Numbered from the stretch's first letter, positions 42,353 to 51,317 are shown. The stretch: 64,000 nucleotides of DNA from Acidobacteria bacterium RIFCSPLOWO2_12_FULL_66_21 (GCA_001767455.1 MELC01000024.1:1-64000); one strand, 5' to 3'. The notes: generated from the letters alone by a model not told the origin. A program made the numbers and translations.

Positions 42353-43974
42353 GACGTCCCTACCGTCTCCTTGTGCATCCGCTTGCGGCTGCGCGCCGCC
42401 TCCACGCACACCCGGGCGGCGACGACCACCGACAGCCCGCGGTGCTCGATCTCGCGGCGGACGCGCGCGGCGTTCTCGGTGGTCCGCCGCGGATGGGCGT
42501 CGAGGACGACACAATGATCCGGGTTCACGCCGAGTCCCAGGAGCAGGGCGGGCAGCCGCGACGAGGGCAGCAGCGTGGGCTGCGCCCCCGTCATCCCGAC
42601 GACTTCGTTGTCGAGAATGATCACGGTCATGTCGGTGTCGGCCGCCACCGCGTCCATCAGCGGCGTCACGCCCGAGTGCAGGAACGTGCTGTCACCGATG
42701 ACCGCGACAGCGGGCCGCACGCCCGCATCGCTCGCGCCCTTGGCCATGCCAATCGACGCTCCCATGCAGACACAGGAGTCAATGGCGGACAGCGGCGGCA
42801 GCGCCGCGAGCGTGTAGCACCCGATGTCCGAGGTCACGATCCCTCTGGGCAATCCCGCGAGCGCGCGCTCCAGGGCGTGGAAGGAATCGGTGTGCGGACA
42901 GCCGGCACAGAGCTGCGGCGGGCGATCGGGCACGTTGATCGGCGCGATCGGGCCGGAGCATCGAAGCGGGAGCCCGAGCGCCTCGCGCACGGTGTCGGGA
43001 GTCAGCTCGCCGTCGGGCGGCAGATGGCCCGACTCGCGGCCGATCACGGCGACGCGTGGCGGGATCAACCCGCGGACCGCCCGCTCGACGTACGGGTAGC
43101 CGTCCTCGAGGATCAGCACGGTCTCCAGGCGTTCGACCAGCCGCCGGACGAGTGCCGCCGGAATGGGATACGCGCCGACGTGCAGGTGCGACGGCGCCTC
43201 GGCGAGATCCGCGACGTTCTCGCGCAGGTAGTTCCGCGCGATGCCCGCGGTGATGACGCCGAGCGGGCCCGGCGCGATCTGCAGCTCGTTGTGCGGCGTG
43301 GTCCCGGTGAAGGCGTGGAATGCGGGCTGGCGTTCGAGAAGCGTGCGCCACCGCCGGCGCGCGTTCGCCGGCAGCAGAATCCAGTCGCGGCTGTCCTCCG
43401 GGTGGGCGATCGGCCGCTGCGCCTCGGGCTCGCCGGCGCGGACGACGGCCCGGCTGTGCGCGAGGCGCGTGACGAGGCGCACCATCACAGGCGTGCCGAA
43501 CCGTTCCGACAGTTCGAAGGCCTCGCGCGTCATCTCGTAGGCTTCCTGCTGGTTGCGGGGCTCGAGGCAGATGACGCGCGCGAAGTCGGCGAGCAGGCGG
43601 CTGTCCTGCTCGTTCTGCGAGCTGTGCATGCCCGGGTCGTCGGCGACCGCGAGCACGAGCCCTCCGGAAATCGCGAGCAGGGCCGAGTTGACGAACGGGT
43701 CGGCCGCGACGTTGAGGCCGACGTGCTTCATCGCGACGAGCGCGCGCCGCCCGGCCATCGACACGCCGAGCGCCTGCTCGAAGGCCGTTTTCTCGTTGGC
43801 CGTCCACGCCGCGACCGGCGCGTCGCCGCCGTACGCGTCAGCACCGCCGCGCTGGAGGATGTATTCGAGAATCTCGGTGGATGGCGTCCCTGGATAGGCG
43901 TACGCGGACGTGATCCCCGCATGCAGGGCGCCGAGGGCCACGGCCTCGTCGCCGAGCAGGACGCGAGCCGACAT
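42349..43974 (-). CDS. iorA: Indolepyruvate oxidoreductase alpha subunit lacking ferredoxin domain
   Basis: A 541-residue TPP enzyme. The pyrimidine-binding domain starts A-Y-A-Y-P-G-T-P-S-T-E-I, the TPP motif is G-D-S-T-F-L-H-S-G with following L-D-N, and C-A-G-C-P-H is the conserved pre-TPP motif. Typical IorA ends with a 2[4Fe-4S] ferredoxin domain of about 60-80 residues; here the sequence stops after A-A-R-V-C-V-E-A-A-R-S-R-K-R with no C-x2-C-x2-C-x3-C-P. Electrons must leave through another protein. ggag lies 6 nt before ATG 43974. First gene of the ior-acyl-CoA synthetase operon. Confidence 0.9.
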   Translation of the reverse strand: MSARVLLGDEAVALGALHAGITSAYAYPGTPSTEILEYILQRGGADAYGGDAPVAAWTANEKTAFEQALGVSMAGRRALVAMKHVGLNVAADPFVNSALLAISGGLVLAVADDPGMHSSQNEQDSRLLADFARVICLEPRNQQEAYEMTREAFELSERFGTPVMVRLVTRLAHSRAVVRAGEPEAQRPIAHPEDSRDWILLPANARRRWRTLLERQPAFHAFTGTTPHNELQIAPGPLGVITAGIARNYLRENVADLAEAPSHLHVGAYPIPAALVRRLVERLETVLILEDGYPYVERAVRGLIPPRVAVIGRESGHLPPDGELTPDTVREALGLPLRCSGPIAPINVPDRPPQLCAGCPHTDSFHALERALAGLPRGIVTSDIGCYTLAALPPLSAIDSCVCMGASIGMAKGASDAGVRPAVAVIGDSTFLHSGVTPLMDAVAADTDMTVIILDNEVVGMTGAQPTLLPSSRLPALLLGLGVNPDHCVVLDAHPRRTTENAARVRREIEHRGLSVVVAARVCVEAARSRKRMHKETVGTS

Positions 43975-44155
43975 GAGTCACTCCGGTTATGAAAGCCGAT
44001 CGCTCGAATGAACCGAACGACGGGTAAATGACGATTCGCGGAGCAACTATCGTGCTCGTCTGGATGGGCGGGTTCGGGCGAAATTCTCACGAAGAACGAA
44101 GGATCCGAGCGGGAATGGTGGCGGGATTCCGGCACACCTGCCGTAGGCCCGACCC

Positions 44156-44539
44156 TCAGGTGACCGTTACGCCATCGCACTCGACCCACGCGTGGGCGTC
44201 GAGTTGGCGCGCCGGATCGACGCGGACTCCGATGACAAAGCGGGGCGAACGTCCCGCGCGGCGGAGCAGGCATTCGGCGGCGAGCGCCGCCGCCAGACAG
44301 CGCGCCGCGGGGACGAGCGTGCGCGCGCGCGCGACGGCGCGGGCGCACTCCTCGGATGTCAGGCCCGACGACCGGCGTGAAGGCCGCATGGCCTCGACCG
44401 CGCGGCGGATGCGGCGGTACGGAATGACCCTGAGCGACAGGTGAGAGACAAGCAGCCAGCCGAGCGCCGCGCACGCCTGCCGCTGTTCGCGCGACGAGAG
44501 GCGCAAGCCGCGCACGACCAGAGAAGACTGCGGGGCCAT
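44156..44539 (-). CDS. Lasso peptide B2-type transglutaminase-like peptidase (orphan)
   Basis: A 127-residue protein of the Transglut_core3 / lasso peptide B2 family, cysteine peptidases that remove the leader from lasso peptide precursors. The hallmark R-C81-L-x-x-A-L-x-x-x-x-L-L-R-R-A-G and the histidine motif A-H116-A-W-V-E-x-D-G are intact; after these the protein stops within 4-5 residues, about 15-20 residues short of usual. No precursor (A), RRE protein (B1) or cyclase (C) gene is near; the flanks are iorA and a repeat cluster. ATG 44539. Confidence 0.75.
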   Translation of the reverse strand: MAPQSSLVVRGLRLSSREQRQACAALGWLLVSHLSLRVIPYRRIRRAVEAMRPSRRSSGLTSEECARAVARARTLVPAARCLAAALAAECLLRRAGRSPRFVIGVRVDPARQLDAHAWVECDGVTVT

Positions 44540-44559
44540 GGACGGAGATCAGTGTAGTC

Positions 44560-44900
44560 CTGCGCACGAAGACTGTCACGCTGGCTTCGCCGATCACGGT
44601 CTTTTCACACGAAGCGCACCGAGGCCACGAAGTTCACGAAGACTGGACGGTCTTCTTTCTCTGCTGTGTCACGCTGGCTTCGCTGATCACGGTTTTCCCC
44701 ACCAACGATGTCACGCTGACATGAGCTGACGCTCGACATGTCGACGGCGACACCGACCAGCGCGGGGGAGCGGCAGGCTTCTTCTTGTCTGTCTTCGTGT
44801 CCTTTGTGATCTTCGTGACAGAAGAGCCGTCAGCGCGTTCAGCGGGACAGCGGGGGAGCGGGACAGCGGACAGCGGTACAGGGTGGCAGTGTGGCGTGTT
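44560..44900. repeat. Second cluster of 'cacgaag/cccgctg' words, both orientations
   Basis: 44565-44645 carries cgcacgaagact, caccgaggccacgaagttcacgaagac in the forward orientation plus two copies of gtcacgctggcttcgc-gatcacgg; 44780-44920 carries the reverse complement words tcttcgtgtcctttgtgatcttcgtg and agcgggacagcgg. This is a decayed version of the array at 1-690, arranged as two arms facing each other across about 130 bp. It fills the 436-bp gap between the B2 peptidase and the M28 peptidase; no gene is seen here. A TATAGT box at 44931-44936 may be the -10 of the M28 gene. Confidence 0.7.
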
Positions 44901-44975
44901 TCCGTCTTCGTGTGCGTGAGGCGGGGATGGTATAGTGGCCGCTCCAGACAACCCGATTTCCCGGGAGAGTACGCA

Positions 44976-46703
44976 ATGAGACGCAATCATGTATTCAGGC
45001 TCGCGCTTGTCGCGACGACGGTTGGCGTCCTCGCGACGCTGCCGATTGGCGCCATCGGTGAGAAGATCGACTACGACGCCATCAACAAGATCAAGGCCCA
45101 GGGCATGCAGCCCCAGAACTCCAAGGTCATGGAGATAGCGAGCTGGCTGACCGACGTGTACGGCCAGCGGCTGACCGGCTCGCCGAACACGCAGAAGGCC
45201 GCCGACTGGGCCGTCGGGAAATTGAAGGAATGGGGTCTCCAGAACGTCGCGCTCGACAAATGGACGGACCCGAACGGGTTCAAGACCGGGTGGACGAACG
45301 AGAAGTTCTACATGGCCGCGGTCTCGCCCGAGCCGTTCCCGATTCCGGGAACGCCCACCGCGTGGACGGCGGGGACCAACGGCCTCGTCCGCGGCGAGGT
45401 CATCCTCGTCACCGAAACGACGCAGGAAGATCTCCAGAAGTACGCGGGCCGGTTGAAGGGCAAGTGGATCCTGACGCAGGCGGCGCCGGACGTCGCGGCG
45501 TACTGGACGGCGCCCGCCTCCCGCACGTCGCTCGAAAACCTCGACAAGATGGAGCTGGCGACGCCGGCGGGTCTCGAGTTCGGCGTGACGCCGCCCGGAG
45601 CCGGTCGTGGCGGCCGGCAAGGCGCCCCGGCGGCCGGAGCGCCGGCGGCGCCCGGAGCACCCGGCGGCCGTGGCCGCGGTCAGGCGGGGGGCTTCAACCG
45701 CAACGACTTCTTCCGCGCCGAAGGGGCCATGGGCCTGCTGTCCACGGCGCCGCGCGGACATGGCATCTACACGATCGGCGGCAATCGCAACGGCGACGAG
45801 GCGACCACGCTTCCCGCGGTCGCGATTCCGGCCGAGCAGTACGGCCGCATGGCGCGCATGCTCGCGAAGAACGTTCCGGTGACGATCGAGGCCGAGATCA
45901 AGAACACGTTCACGCCGACCCCGATGATGTTCAACGTGGTGGGAGAGATTCCCGGCACCGACAAGGCGGACGAGATCGTGATGCTCGGCGCGCACTTCGA
46001 CTCCTGGCATGCCTCCACCGGCGCGACCGACAACGCGGCGGGTTCCGCGGCGATGATGGAAGCGATGCGCATCCTGAAGCAGAGCGGCGTGACGCTGCGG
46101 CGCACGGTGCGGATCGGGCTGTGGACCGGGGAAGAGCAGGGGCTGATCGGATCGAGGGAGTACGTCCTCGCGCACCTGGCCGGACGCGGCGCGCCGCCTG
46201 CCGCCCCCGCGGGTGCGGCGCCGGCGGCCGCGGCGCCGGGGCCGGGCGGCGGACGCGGCCCGCAGGGCCCGATTCTGCCGAAGCCGGAACACGCGAAGTT
46301 CGCCGGCTACTTCAACATCGACAACGGCACCGGCGCGATCCGCGGCGTGTATCTCCAGGGGAACGACGCGGTCGGGCCGATCTTCCGCGAGTGGATGGAG
46401 CCGTTCCGCAGCCTGGGCATGACCCACCTGACCATCCGGAACACGGGTGGCACCGATCACCAGTCGTTCGACGCGGTCGGACTGCCGGGCTTCCAGTTCA
46501 TCCAGGACGAGGTGGAATACAACACGATGACGCACCACACGAACCTGGACAGCTACGAGCGGCTGCAGCCGAGCGACATGATGAAGAACGCCACCATCGC
46601 CGCGGCGTTCGCGTATCTTGCCGCCAACCGCGACGAGAAACTCCCCCGCAAGCCGATGCCGACGGGCACGGGGGGTGGACGCAGGGGGTCCGGACAGAAC
46701 TGA
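44976..46703 (+). CDS. Secreted M28 family metallopeptidase
   Basis: A 575-residue exported aminopeptidase-like enzyme with a signal peptide. The M28 di-zinc set is complete: G-A-H-F-D-S-W, A-T-D-N-A-A-G, G-E-E-Q-G-L-I-G-S, N-I-D-N-G-T-G and T-H-H-T-N-L-D. A protease-associated-type region precedes it, and two Ala/Pro/Gly-rich inserts (around residues 212-245 and 405-435) are low-complexity additions. gggagag is 6 nt before ATG 44976. Likely cleaves peptides outside the cytoplasm. Confidence 0.9.
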   Translation: MRRNHVFRLALVATTVGVLATLPIGAIGEKIDYDAINKIKAQGMQPQNSKVMEIASWLTDVYGQRLTGSPNTQKAADWAVGKLKEWGLQNVALDKWTDPNGFKTGWTNEKFYMAAVSPEPFPIPGTPTAWTAGTNGLVRGEVILVTETTQEDLQKYAGRLKGKWILTQAAPDVAAYWTAPASRTSLENLDKMELATPAGLEFGVTPPGAGRGGRQGAPAAGAPAAPGAPGGRGRGQAGGFNRNDFFRAEGAMGLLSTAPRGHGIYTIGGNRNGDEATTLPAVAIPAEQYGRMARMLAKNVPVTIEAEIKNTFTPTPMMFNVVGEIPGTDKADEIVMLGAHFDSWHASTGATDNAAGSAAMMEAMRILKQSGVTLRRTVRIGLWTGEEQGLIGSREYVLAHLAGRGAPPAAPAGAAPAAAAPGPGGGRGPQGPILPKPEHAKFAGYFNIDNGTGAIRGVYLQGNDAVGPIFREWMEPFRSLGMTHLTIRNTGGTDHQSFDAVGLPGFQFIQDEVEYNTMTHHTNLDSYERLQPSDMMKNATIAAAFAYLAANRDEKLPRKPMPTGTGGGRRGSGQN

Positions 46704-46706
46704 CCA

Positions 46707-46864
46707 AGTCGATAGCCGATAGTCAAAGTCCGGAGTCGCGGATAACAGTCGAAGTCAGAGTCGACCGTCGCAGTTGAATCAGAGTCAGAGTCGCTCGGCG
46801 AACGCGAGCGACTTCGACTTTGACTTTGATTGCGACTGTCGATTTTGACTATCGACTATCGACT
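46707..46864. repeat. Long imperfect palindrome of 'gtcgata/gtcaaagtc' words
   Basis: Outer arms 46707-46730 and 46841-46864 pair at 22 of 24 positions; between them inner words (gtcgaagtcagagtcgac and gacttcgactttgactttgat) pair again. It fills the gap between the M28 and CoA-transferase genes. Same architecture, different words, as 1407-1461 and 28142-28259. Confidence 0.75.
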
Positions 46865-46878
46865 GACACTTCTCTCTG

Positions 46879-47721
46879 ATGTCGCTCCCGCTTCAAGACA
46901 TCCAAATCGTAAGTCTCGCGACCAATGTGCCCGGACCGGTCGCCGCGGCGGCGCTGCGCGACATGGGCGCCGGCGTGCTGAAGGCGGAGCCGCCGGGCGG
47001 CGACCCGCTGGCGTTTCTGAGCGCGGCGTGGCACGACGAGCTGTGCCGCGGCATGGCCCGCGAGCGGTTCGATCTCAAGTCGAGCGGGGACCGCGCGCGT
47101 TTCGACGGTCACCTCGCGGCCGCCGACGTCTTGCTCACCTCGTCACGTCCCGAGGCGCTGACCCGGCTCGGCCTCGGGTGGCCGGATCTCCATCTCCGCC
47201 ATCCGCGCCTCTCCATGGTTTCGATCGTCGGGTACCCTTCGCCGCGGCAGAATGTCGCGGGACACGACCTGACCTACCAGGCAGAAGCCGGACTTGTCAC
47301 GCCTCCCGCGCTGCCGCGCTCGCTCGTGTCCGATCTCGCGGGTGCACAGCAGGCGGTGATCGCGGTGCTCGGGCTGCTGTTCGCCCGGGAGCGCGGCGGT
47401 GAAGGCGGCTTTGCGGAGATCGCGCTGGCCGACAGCGCGCGCGCGTTCGCGAACCCCGCCACGCGCGGCCTGACGAGTCCGGACGGCATGCTCGGCGGCG
47501 CGCTGCCGGTGTACAACGTCTATCCCGCGCGTGAAGGCTGGGTGGCGATTGCCGCGCTGGAAGTGCGCTTCCGCAACGCGATCGAGCGCGAGCTCAACGT
47601 CGATGCGGCGGACGGCGAGGCGCTGGCACGCGTGTTCGCTCAGCGCACCGCGCGCGAGTGGCAGGCGTGGGCCGAAGCGCGTGATCTCCCGCTCGTCGAA
47701 GTCGTCGTGCCGCGTGTGTAA
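46879..47721 (+). CDS. Short class III CoA-transferase (CaiB/BaiF family)
   Basis: A 280-residue protein with the family start (I-V-S-L-A-T-N-V-P-G-P, then D-M-G-A-x-V-L-K-x-E-P-P-G-G-D-P) and the catalytic Asp in A-G-H-D-L-T-Y-Q-A. Usual members have 380-450 residues; the middle and C-terminal parts are shortened but the frame is open throughout. It could be a compact member or a derived enzyme. It would move CoA between carboxylic acids. Followed at 145 bp by a class I CoA-transferase. Confidence 0.78.
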   Translation: MSLPLQDIQIVSLATNVPGPVAAAALRDMGAGVLKAEPPGGDPLAFLSAAWHDELCRGMARERFDLKSSGDRARFDGHLAAADVLLTSSRPEALTRLGLGWPDLHLRHPRLSMVSIVGYPSPRQNVAGHDLTYQAEAGLVTPPALPRSLVSDLAGAQQAVIAVLGLLFARERGGEGGFAEIALADSARAFANPATRGLTSPDGMLGGALPVYNVYPAREGWVAIAALEVRFRNAIERELNVDAADGEALARVFAQRTAREWQAWAEARDLPLVEVVVPRV

Positions 47722-47853
47722 GAACTCGACAGGACTAACGGGAATACGGCCGCGGACGCTCCGTCAGCGCGACGACGGAGCGCCGGCACCTCGCGTGCGC
47801 GAATTCGCGTGCAGTTTGTCCCGCGGCGACGAGCGCGGGCGCCGCATCGGGTG

Positions 47854-47859
47854 TACATT
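47854..47859 (+). promoter_or_regulatory. -10 box of the class I CoA-transferase gene
   Basis: TACATT ends 7 nt before the ATG at 47867; no ribosome site is present, so the mRNA is probably leaderless. The box is inside a small dyad GTAC-attt-GTAC. Confidence 0.4.
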
Positions 47860-47866
47860 TGTACGC

Positions 47867-49180
47867 ATGGCATCATCCACCTGGAAAGATCACGCGGTTT
47901 CTCCCGAGGAAGCCGTCTCGATCGTGAAACACGGGATGAACGTGTTCGTGCACGGCGCGGCGGCGACTCCCACTCCACTCCTCGATGCGCTGGCGCAGCG
48001 CACCGATCTCATGGGCGTCAAGCTCTATCACATGCACACGGCGGGTCCGGCGACGTTTGCCGAGCCCGAACACGCGGGCCGCTTCCTGTCGGTGTCGTTG
48101 TTCACCGGCGCCCCGGTTCGAAAGGCCATCGAGGAAGGGCGCGCTGATTACGTCCCGATCTTCCTGTCCGACATCCCGGTGCTCTTCTCGACGGGGCGGA
48201 TCAAGCTCGACGTCGCGCTGCTGCAGTTGTCGCCGCCCGACGCGCATGGCTACTGCACGCTCGGCACGTCGGTGGACACCGCGATGGCGGCGTTCCAGTC
48301 GGCGCGGTACGTCATCGCCGAGATCAACGAGCAGATGCCGCGGACCCACGGCAACACGCTCGTGCACGTCGACCGCGTCACGATCTGGACCCACACGGAC
48401 CGGCCGATCTACGTCTACGAGCGCTCGATCCCGAACCCCACGGAGGACGCGATCGGCGGCCACGCGGCGGCGTTGATTCCGGACGGCGCGACACTCCAGA
48501 TGGGCATCGGCGCGATTCCCGACGCGGTGCTGCGCCGGCTCATGGACAGGATCGACCTCGGCATCCACACCGAGATGTTCTCGGACGGCGTCGTCGATCT
48601 CGCCGAAGCCGGCGCGATTACGAACCGGCTGAAGAAGGTCCATCCGGGGCGGATCATCACGAGTTTCGTGATGGGCACGCAGCGCGTCTACGACTTCGTC
48701 AACGACAACCCGTTCGTCGAGTTCCACCCCTGCGATCACACCAACGACACGGCGCGCATCCGCAAGAACGACAACGTCGTCGCCATCAACTCCGCGATCG
48801 AGGTCGACATCACCGGACAGGTGTGCGCCGACTCAATCGGGACGCGCATCTACTCGGGGATTGGCGGGCAGATGGACTTCATCCGCGGGTCGGCGCTGTC
48901 CCGCGGGGGGAAGCCGATCATCGCGCTGCCGTCGACGGCCAAGGGCGGCAAGATGTCGCGGATCACGCCGACGCTGACGCCCGGGGCGGGCGTCGTCACG
49001 ACGCGCGGGCACGTGCACTGGATCGTGACGGAGTACGGGGCCGTGGACCTGTTCGGCAAGAGCCTGCGGCAGCGGGCGGAGGCGCTGATCTCGATCGCGC
49101 ACCCGGACTTCCGCGGAGAGCTGCGGCGCGCCTTCGCCGAAGTCCGCCGCATCGTCCTGCCCGAGACGGTGATGGCGTAA
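47867..49180 (+). CDS. 4-hydroxybutyrate/acetate-type CoA-transferase (family I)
   Basis: A 437-residue CoA-transferase of the acetyl-CoA hydrolase/4-hydroxybutyrate CoA-transferase family. The catalytic Glu lies in I-H-T-E-M-F-S-D-G-V, and G-I-G-A-I-P-D-A-V, Y-S-G-I-G-G-Q-M-D-F-I-R-G and H-V-H-W-I-V-T-E-Y-G are present. Acyl substrate unknown. Ends at a strong hairpin terminator. Confidence 0.9.
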   Translation: MASSTWKDHAVSPEEAVSIVKHGMNVFVHGAAATPTPLLDALAQRTDLMGVKLYHMHTAGPATFAEPEHAGRFLSVSLFTGAPVRKAIEEGRADYVPIFLSDIPVLFSTGRIKLDVALLQLSPPDAHGYCTLGTSVDTAMAAFQSARYVIAEINEQMPRTHGNTLVHVDRVTIWTHTDRPIYVYERSIPNPTEDAIGGHAAALIPDGATLQMGIGAIPDAVLRRLMDRIDLGIHTEMFSDGVVDLAEAGAITNRLKKVHPGRIITSFVMGTQRVYDFVNDNPFVEFHPCDHTNDTARIRKNDNVVAINSAIEVDITGQVCADSIGTRIYSGIGGQMDFIRGSALSRGGKPIIALPSTAKGGKMSRITPTLTPGAGVVTTRGHVHWIVTEYGAVDLFGKSLRQRAEALISIAHPDFRGELRRAFAEVRRIVLPETVMA

Positions 49181-49184
49181 CGCG

Positions 49185-49215
49185 CGAAAGGCCCGACTGA
49201 AGGTCGGGCCTTTCG
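49185..49215 (+). terminator. Strong hairpin terminator
   Basis: A perfect 13-bp stem cgaaaggcccgac / gtcgggcctttcg with a 5-nt loop, 4 nt after the CoA-transferase stop. The T-run is within the stem end only, but stability is high. Confidence 0.8.
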
Positions 49216-49401
49216 CCTCGGAGCTCGCAGCTCGCGGCCCGCCCGGGCGCCCTCCTTCCAAGGCCACTTACCGTCGAGGTCGACAGCAAGAAGCCCGCTG
49301 CGACGCCTGTTTTTTCGGCTGAAACATCTTGACCGACCGAAATGGTCGGATATACAGTCGGAAGAACTTTGAGACTTGTCTCATTTTCGGGAGGCCCTTT
49401 C

Positions 49402-50751
49402 ATGACGCGACCCTCGCCAGCACTTATCGGCTGCGCGCTCCTGGCAGCCCTGCTTTGCATCCCTTCGGCGTCCGGCGCCCAGGACACGCCCAAACCCGCC
49501 GGCAAACCCGCGCCGGCTGTGGCGCCCGTTCCGCCTGATTCCGAAAGCCAGGCGCCCGATCAGAAGAAAGACCTCGACGAACTGCGGCGACAGATTGAGG
49601 TGCTCGCCGCGGAGGTCGAGGCGCTGCGCAGCGGCGAGACTCGCGGGACTGTCTTGACGGCCGGCGAGCGCCGGATGCTCGGGCTGGGACCATCGGCGGC
49701 ATCGGTGTACGAGCACAAGCCGGGCGTTTCGTTCGCCGGGTACGGTGAGGTCCTGTACGACAACACCGCCCGGTCCAACGAGAGCGGCGGTGGCGGAGCC
49801 GTGGCGTCCAGAATCGACCTGCTCCGGGCGATTGTCTACACGGGCTATCGCTTCAACGACAGGTTCCTCTTCAACTCGGAGATCGAGTTCGAGCATGGCG
49901 GGGACGAGGTGAGCGTGGAGTTCGCGTATCTCGACTACCGCGTGAGCAGCGGCGTATCGCTGCGCGGGGGAATGCTGCTCGTGCCGCTGGGCCTCACGAA
50001 CGAATTCCACGAGCCGAACGTGTTCATCGGCACGCATCGGCCCGAGACCGAACGGCGCATCATCCCCTCGACATGGCACGAGAACGGTGTCGGCGTTGTC
50101 GGCAGCGCCGGGCGTGTCAGTTACCGGGCCTATCTCGTGAACGGCTTCGACGCCGGAGGCTTCACGGCGGGCGGACTGCGAGGAGGACGCCAGGGCGGCG
50201 CGGAAGCCCTCGCCAACGATTGGGGATTCGCCGGACGTCTGGACGTCACGCCGGTGCCCGGCGTGTTTGCGGGCGCGGGGCTGTATCGCGGCAACTCCGG
50301 CCAGGGAACGGTCGGAGCGGCCGATGTGGCGACGACGATCGTCGAGCTGCACGCGCAGGCCCAGGTGCGCGGCGTCGACGTGCGCGGCCTGTTCGCCCGC
50401 GCGTCGGTCGGCGATGCCGCCGCGCTCAACGATTCGCTCGGTCTCGCCGGGAGCGCGTCAGTCGGGAGGACCCTGGCCGGGGGATACGCGCAGGTGGGCT
50501 ATAACGTGCTCTCGCAGCGCACCACGCGAGTCGCCTTCACGCCGTACTACCGGTTCGAACAGCTCGACACGCAGAAGTCCGTCCCGGCCGGGTTCCTGAG
50601 GAACGGTGCGAACGATGTGCGGTTCCATACCTTCGGCGCCGAACTGAAGCCGATTGGCAACATCGTGGTGAAGGCCGACTACCAGTGGGTTTCCAACCGG
50701 GCGAAGACGGGACGCGATCAATTCAGCGTCGCCCTGGGCTACGCGTTCTGA
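49402..50751 (+). CDS. Outer-membrane beta-barrel porin, first gene of flavin cassette
   Basis: A 449-residue secreted protein: signal peptide (ending S-A-S-G-A-Q), Pro/Ala linker, a short coiled coil (L-D-E-L-R-R-Q-I-E-V-L-A-A-E-V-E-A-L-R) and a barrel of alternating strands ending Q-F-S-V-A-L-G-Y-A-F with the aromatic C-terminal residue of outer-membrane proteins. The coiled coil plus barrel plan resembles phosphate-selective porin O/P and other trimeric porins. gggagg is 7 nt before ATG 49402. Its stop overlaps the next ATG (TGATG), linking it to the FMN-binding protein. Confidence 0.8.
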   Translation: MTRPSPALIGCALLAALLCIPSASGAQDTPKPAGKPAPAVAPVPPDSESQAPDQKKDLDELRRQIEVLAAEVEALRSGETRGTVLTAGERRMLGLGPSAASVYEHKPGVSFAGYGEVLYDNTARSNESGGGGAVASRIDLLRAIVYTGYRFNDRFLFNSEIEFEHGGDEVSVEFAYLDYRVSSGVSLRGGMLLVPLGLTNEFHEPNVFIGTHRPETERRIIPSTWHENGVGVVGSAGRVSYRAYLVNGFDAGGFTAGGLRGGRQGGAEALANDWGFAGRLDVTPVPGVFAGAGLYRGNSGQGTVGAADVATTIVELHAQAQVRGVDVRGLFARASVGDAAALNDSLGLAGSASVGRTLAGGYAQVGYNVLSQRTTRVAFTPYYRFEQLDTQKSVPAGFLRNGANDVRFHTFGAELKPIGNIVVKADYQWVSNRAKTGRDQFSVALGYAF

Positions 50752-51317
50752 TGCGCATGATGGTGCGGCGGCGTGCCGCCGAGGTCGCGGCGGCGATGGT
50801 GGTGCTATGGGCGGGCGCGGCCGCCGGCACCACCGCCGACACGCTCACGCGCGAGGCGGCGCTCGCGCACGCGTACCCGGGCGCGACGTTCACGGCGGAA
50901 CGCGTGTTCCTGACGATTGAAGAGCAGCGGCGGGCCGCGGAGGGCGCCGGGCAGCCGATCGCCTCCGCGCTCGTCGCGCGATACGTCGCCACGAAGGACG
51001 GGAGCACGATCGGGCGCGCCTACGTGGACACGCACGTCGTGCGCACGAAAAAGGAATCGCTGCTGATTTCGCTGGACGCGGCAGGAGCGGTCCAGCGCGT
51101 CGATGCGATCGCCTTCCTCGAACCGCCGGAATTCGCCGCGCCCCGGGCGTTCCTCAATCAGTACACAGGCAAGCGCCTGACCGGCGATCTGCGTGTGAAT
51201 CGCGCGATCAGGCCCCTCGCCGGCGCGACGCTGACGGCCAACGCCACCACCGACGCCGTGCGCCGCGTGCTCGCCATAGACGCGGTGCTGCAGACGTCAA
51301 GAGCGGGTCGCAAGTGA
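50751..51317 (+). CDS. Exported FMN-binding domain protein
   Basis: A 188-residue secreted protein with a signal peptide and a C-terminal FMN-binding domain of the NqrC/RnfG type. The covalent FMN attachment motif appears as L-A-G-A-T160-L-T, the Thr being the site normally flavinylated by ApbE, whose gene is two genes downstream. No membrane anchor beyond the signal is seen. Start ATG 50751 overlaps the porin stop by one base; the stop overlaps the GTG of the next gene (GTGA). Confidence 0.82.
   Translation: MRMMVRRRAAEVAAAMVVLWAGAAAGTTADTLTREAALAHAYPGATFTAERVFLTIEEQRRAAEGAGQPIASALVARYVATKDGSTIGRAYVDTHVVRTKKESLLISLDAAGAVQRVDAIAFLEPPEFAAPRAFLNQYTGKRLTGDLRVNRAIRPLAGATLTANATTDAVRRVLAIDAVLQTSRAGRK

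Noticed and set aside
44538-44729. Small plus-strand frame as a lasso peptide precursor
   Set aside because: It is made of duplicated repeat words (C-H-A-G-F-A-D-H-G twice) and lacks a leader/core layout and ribosome site.
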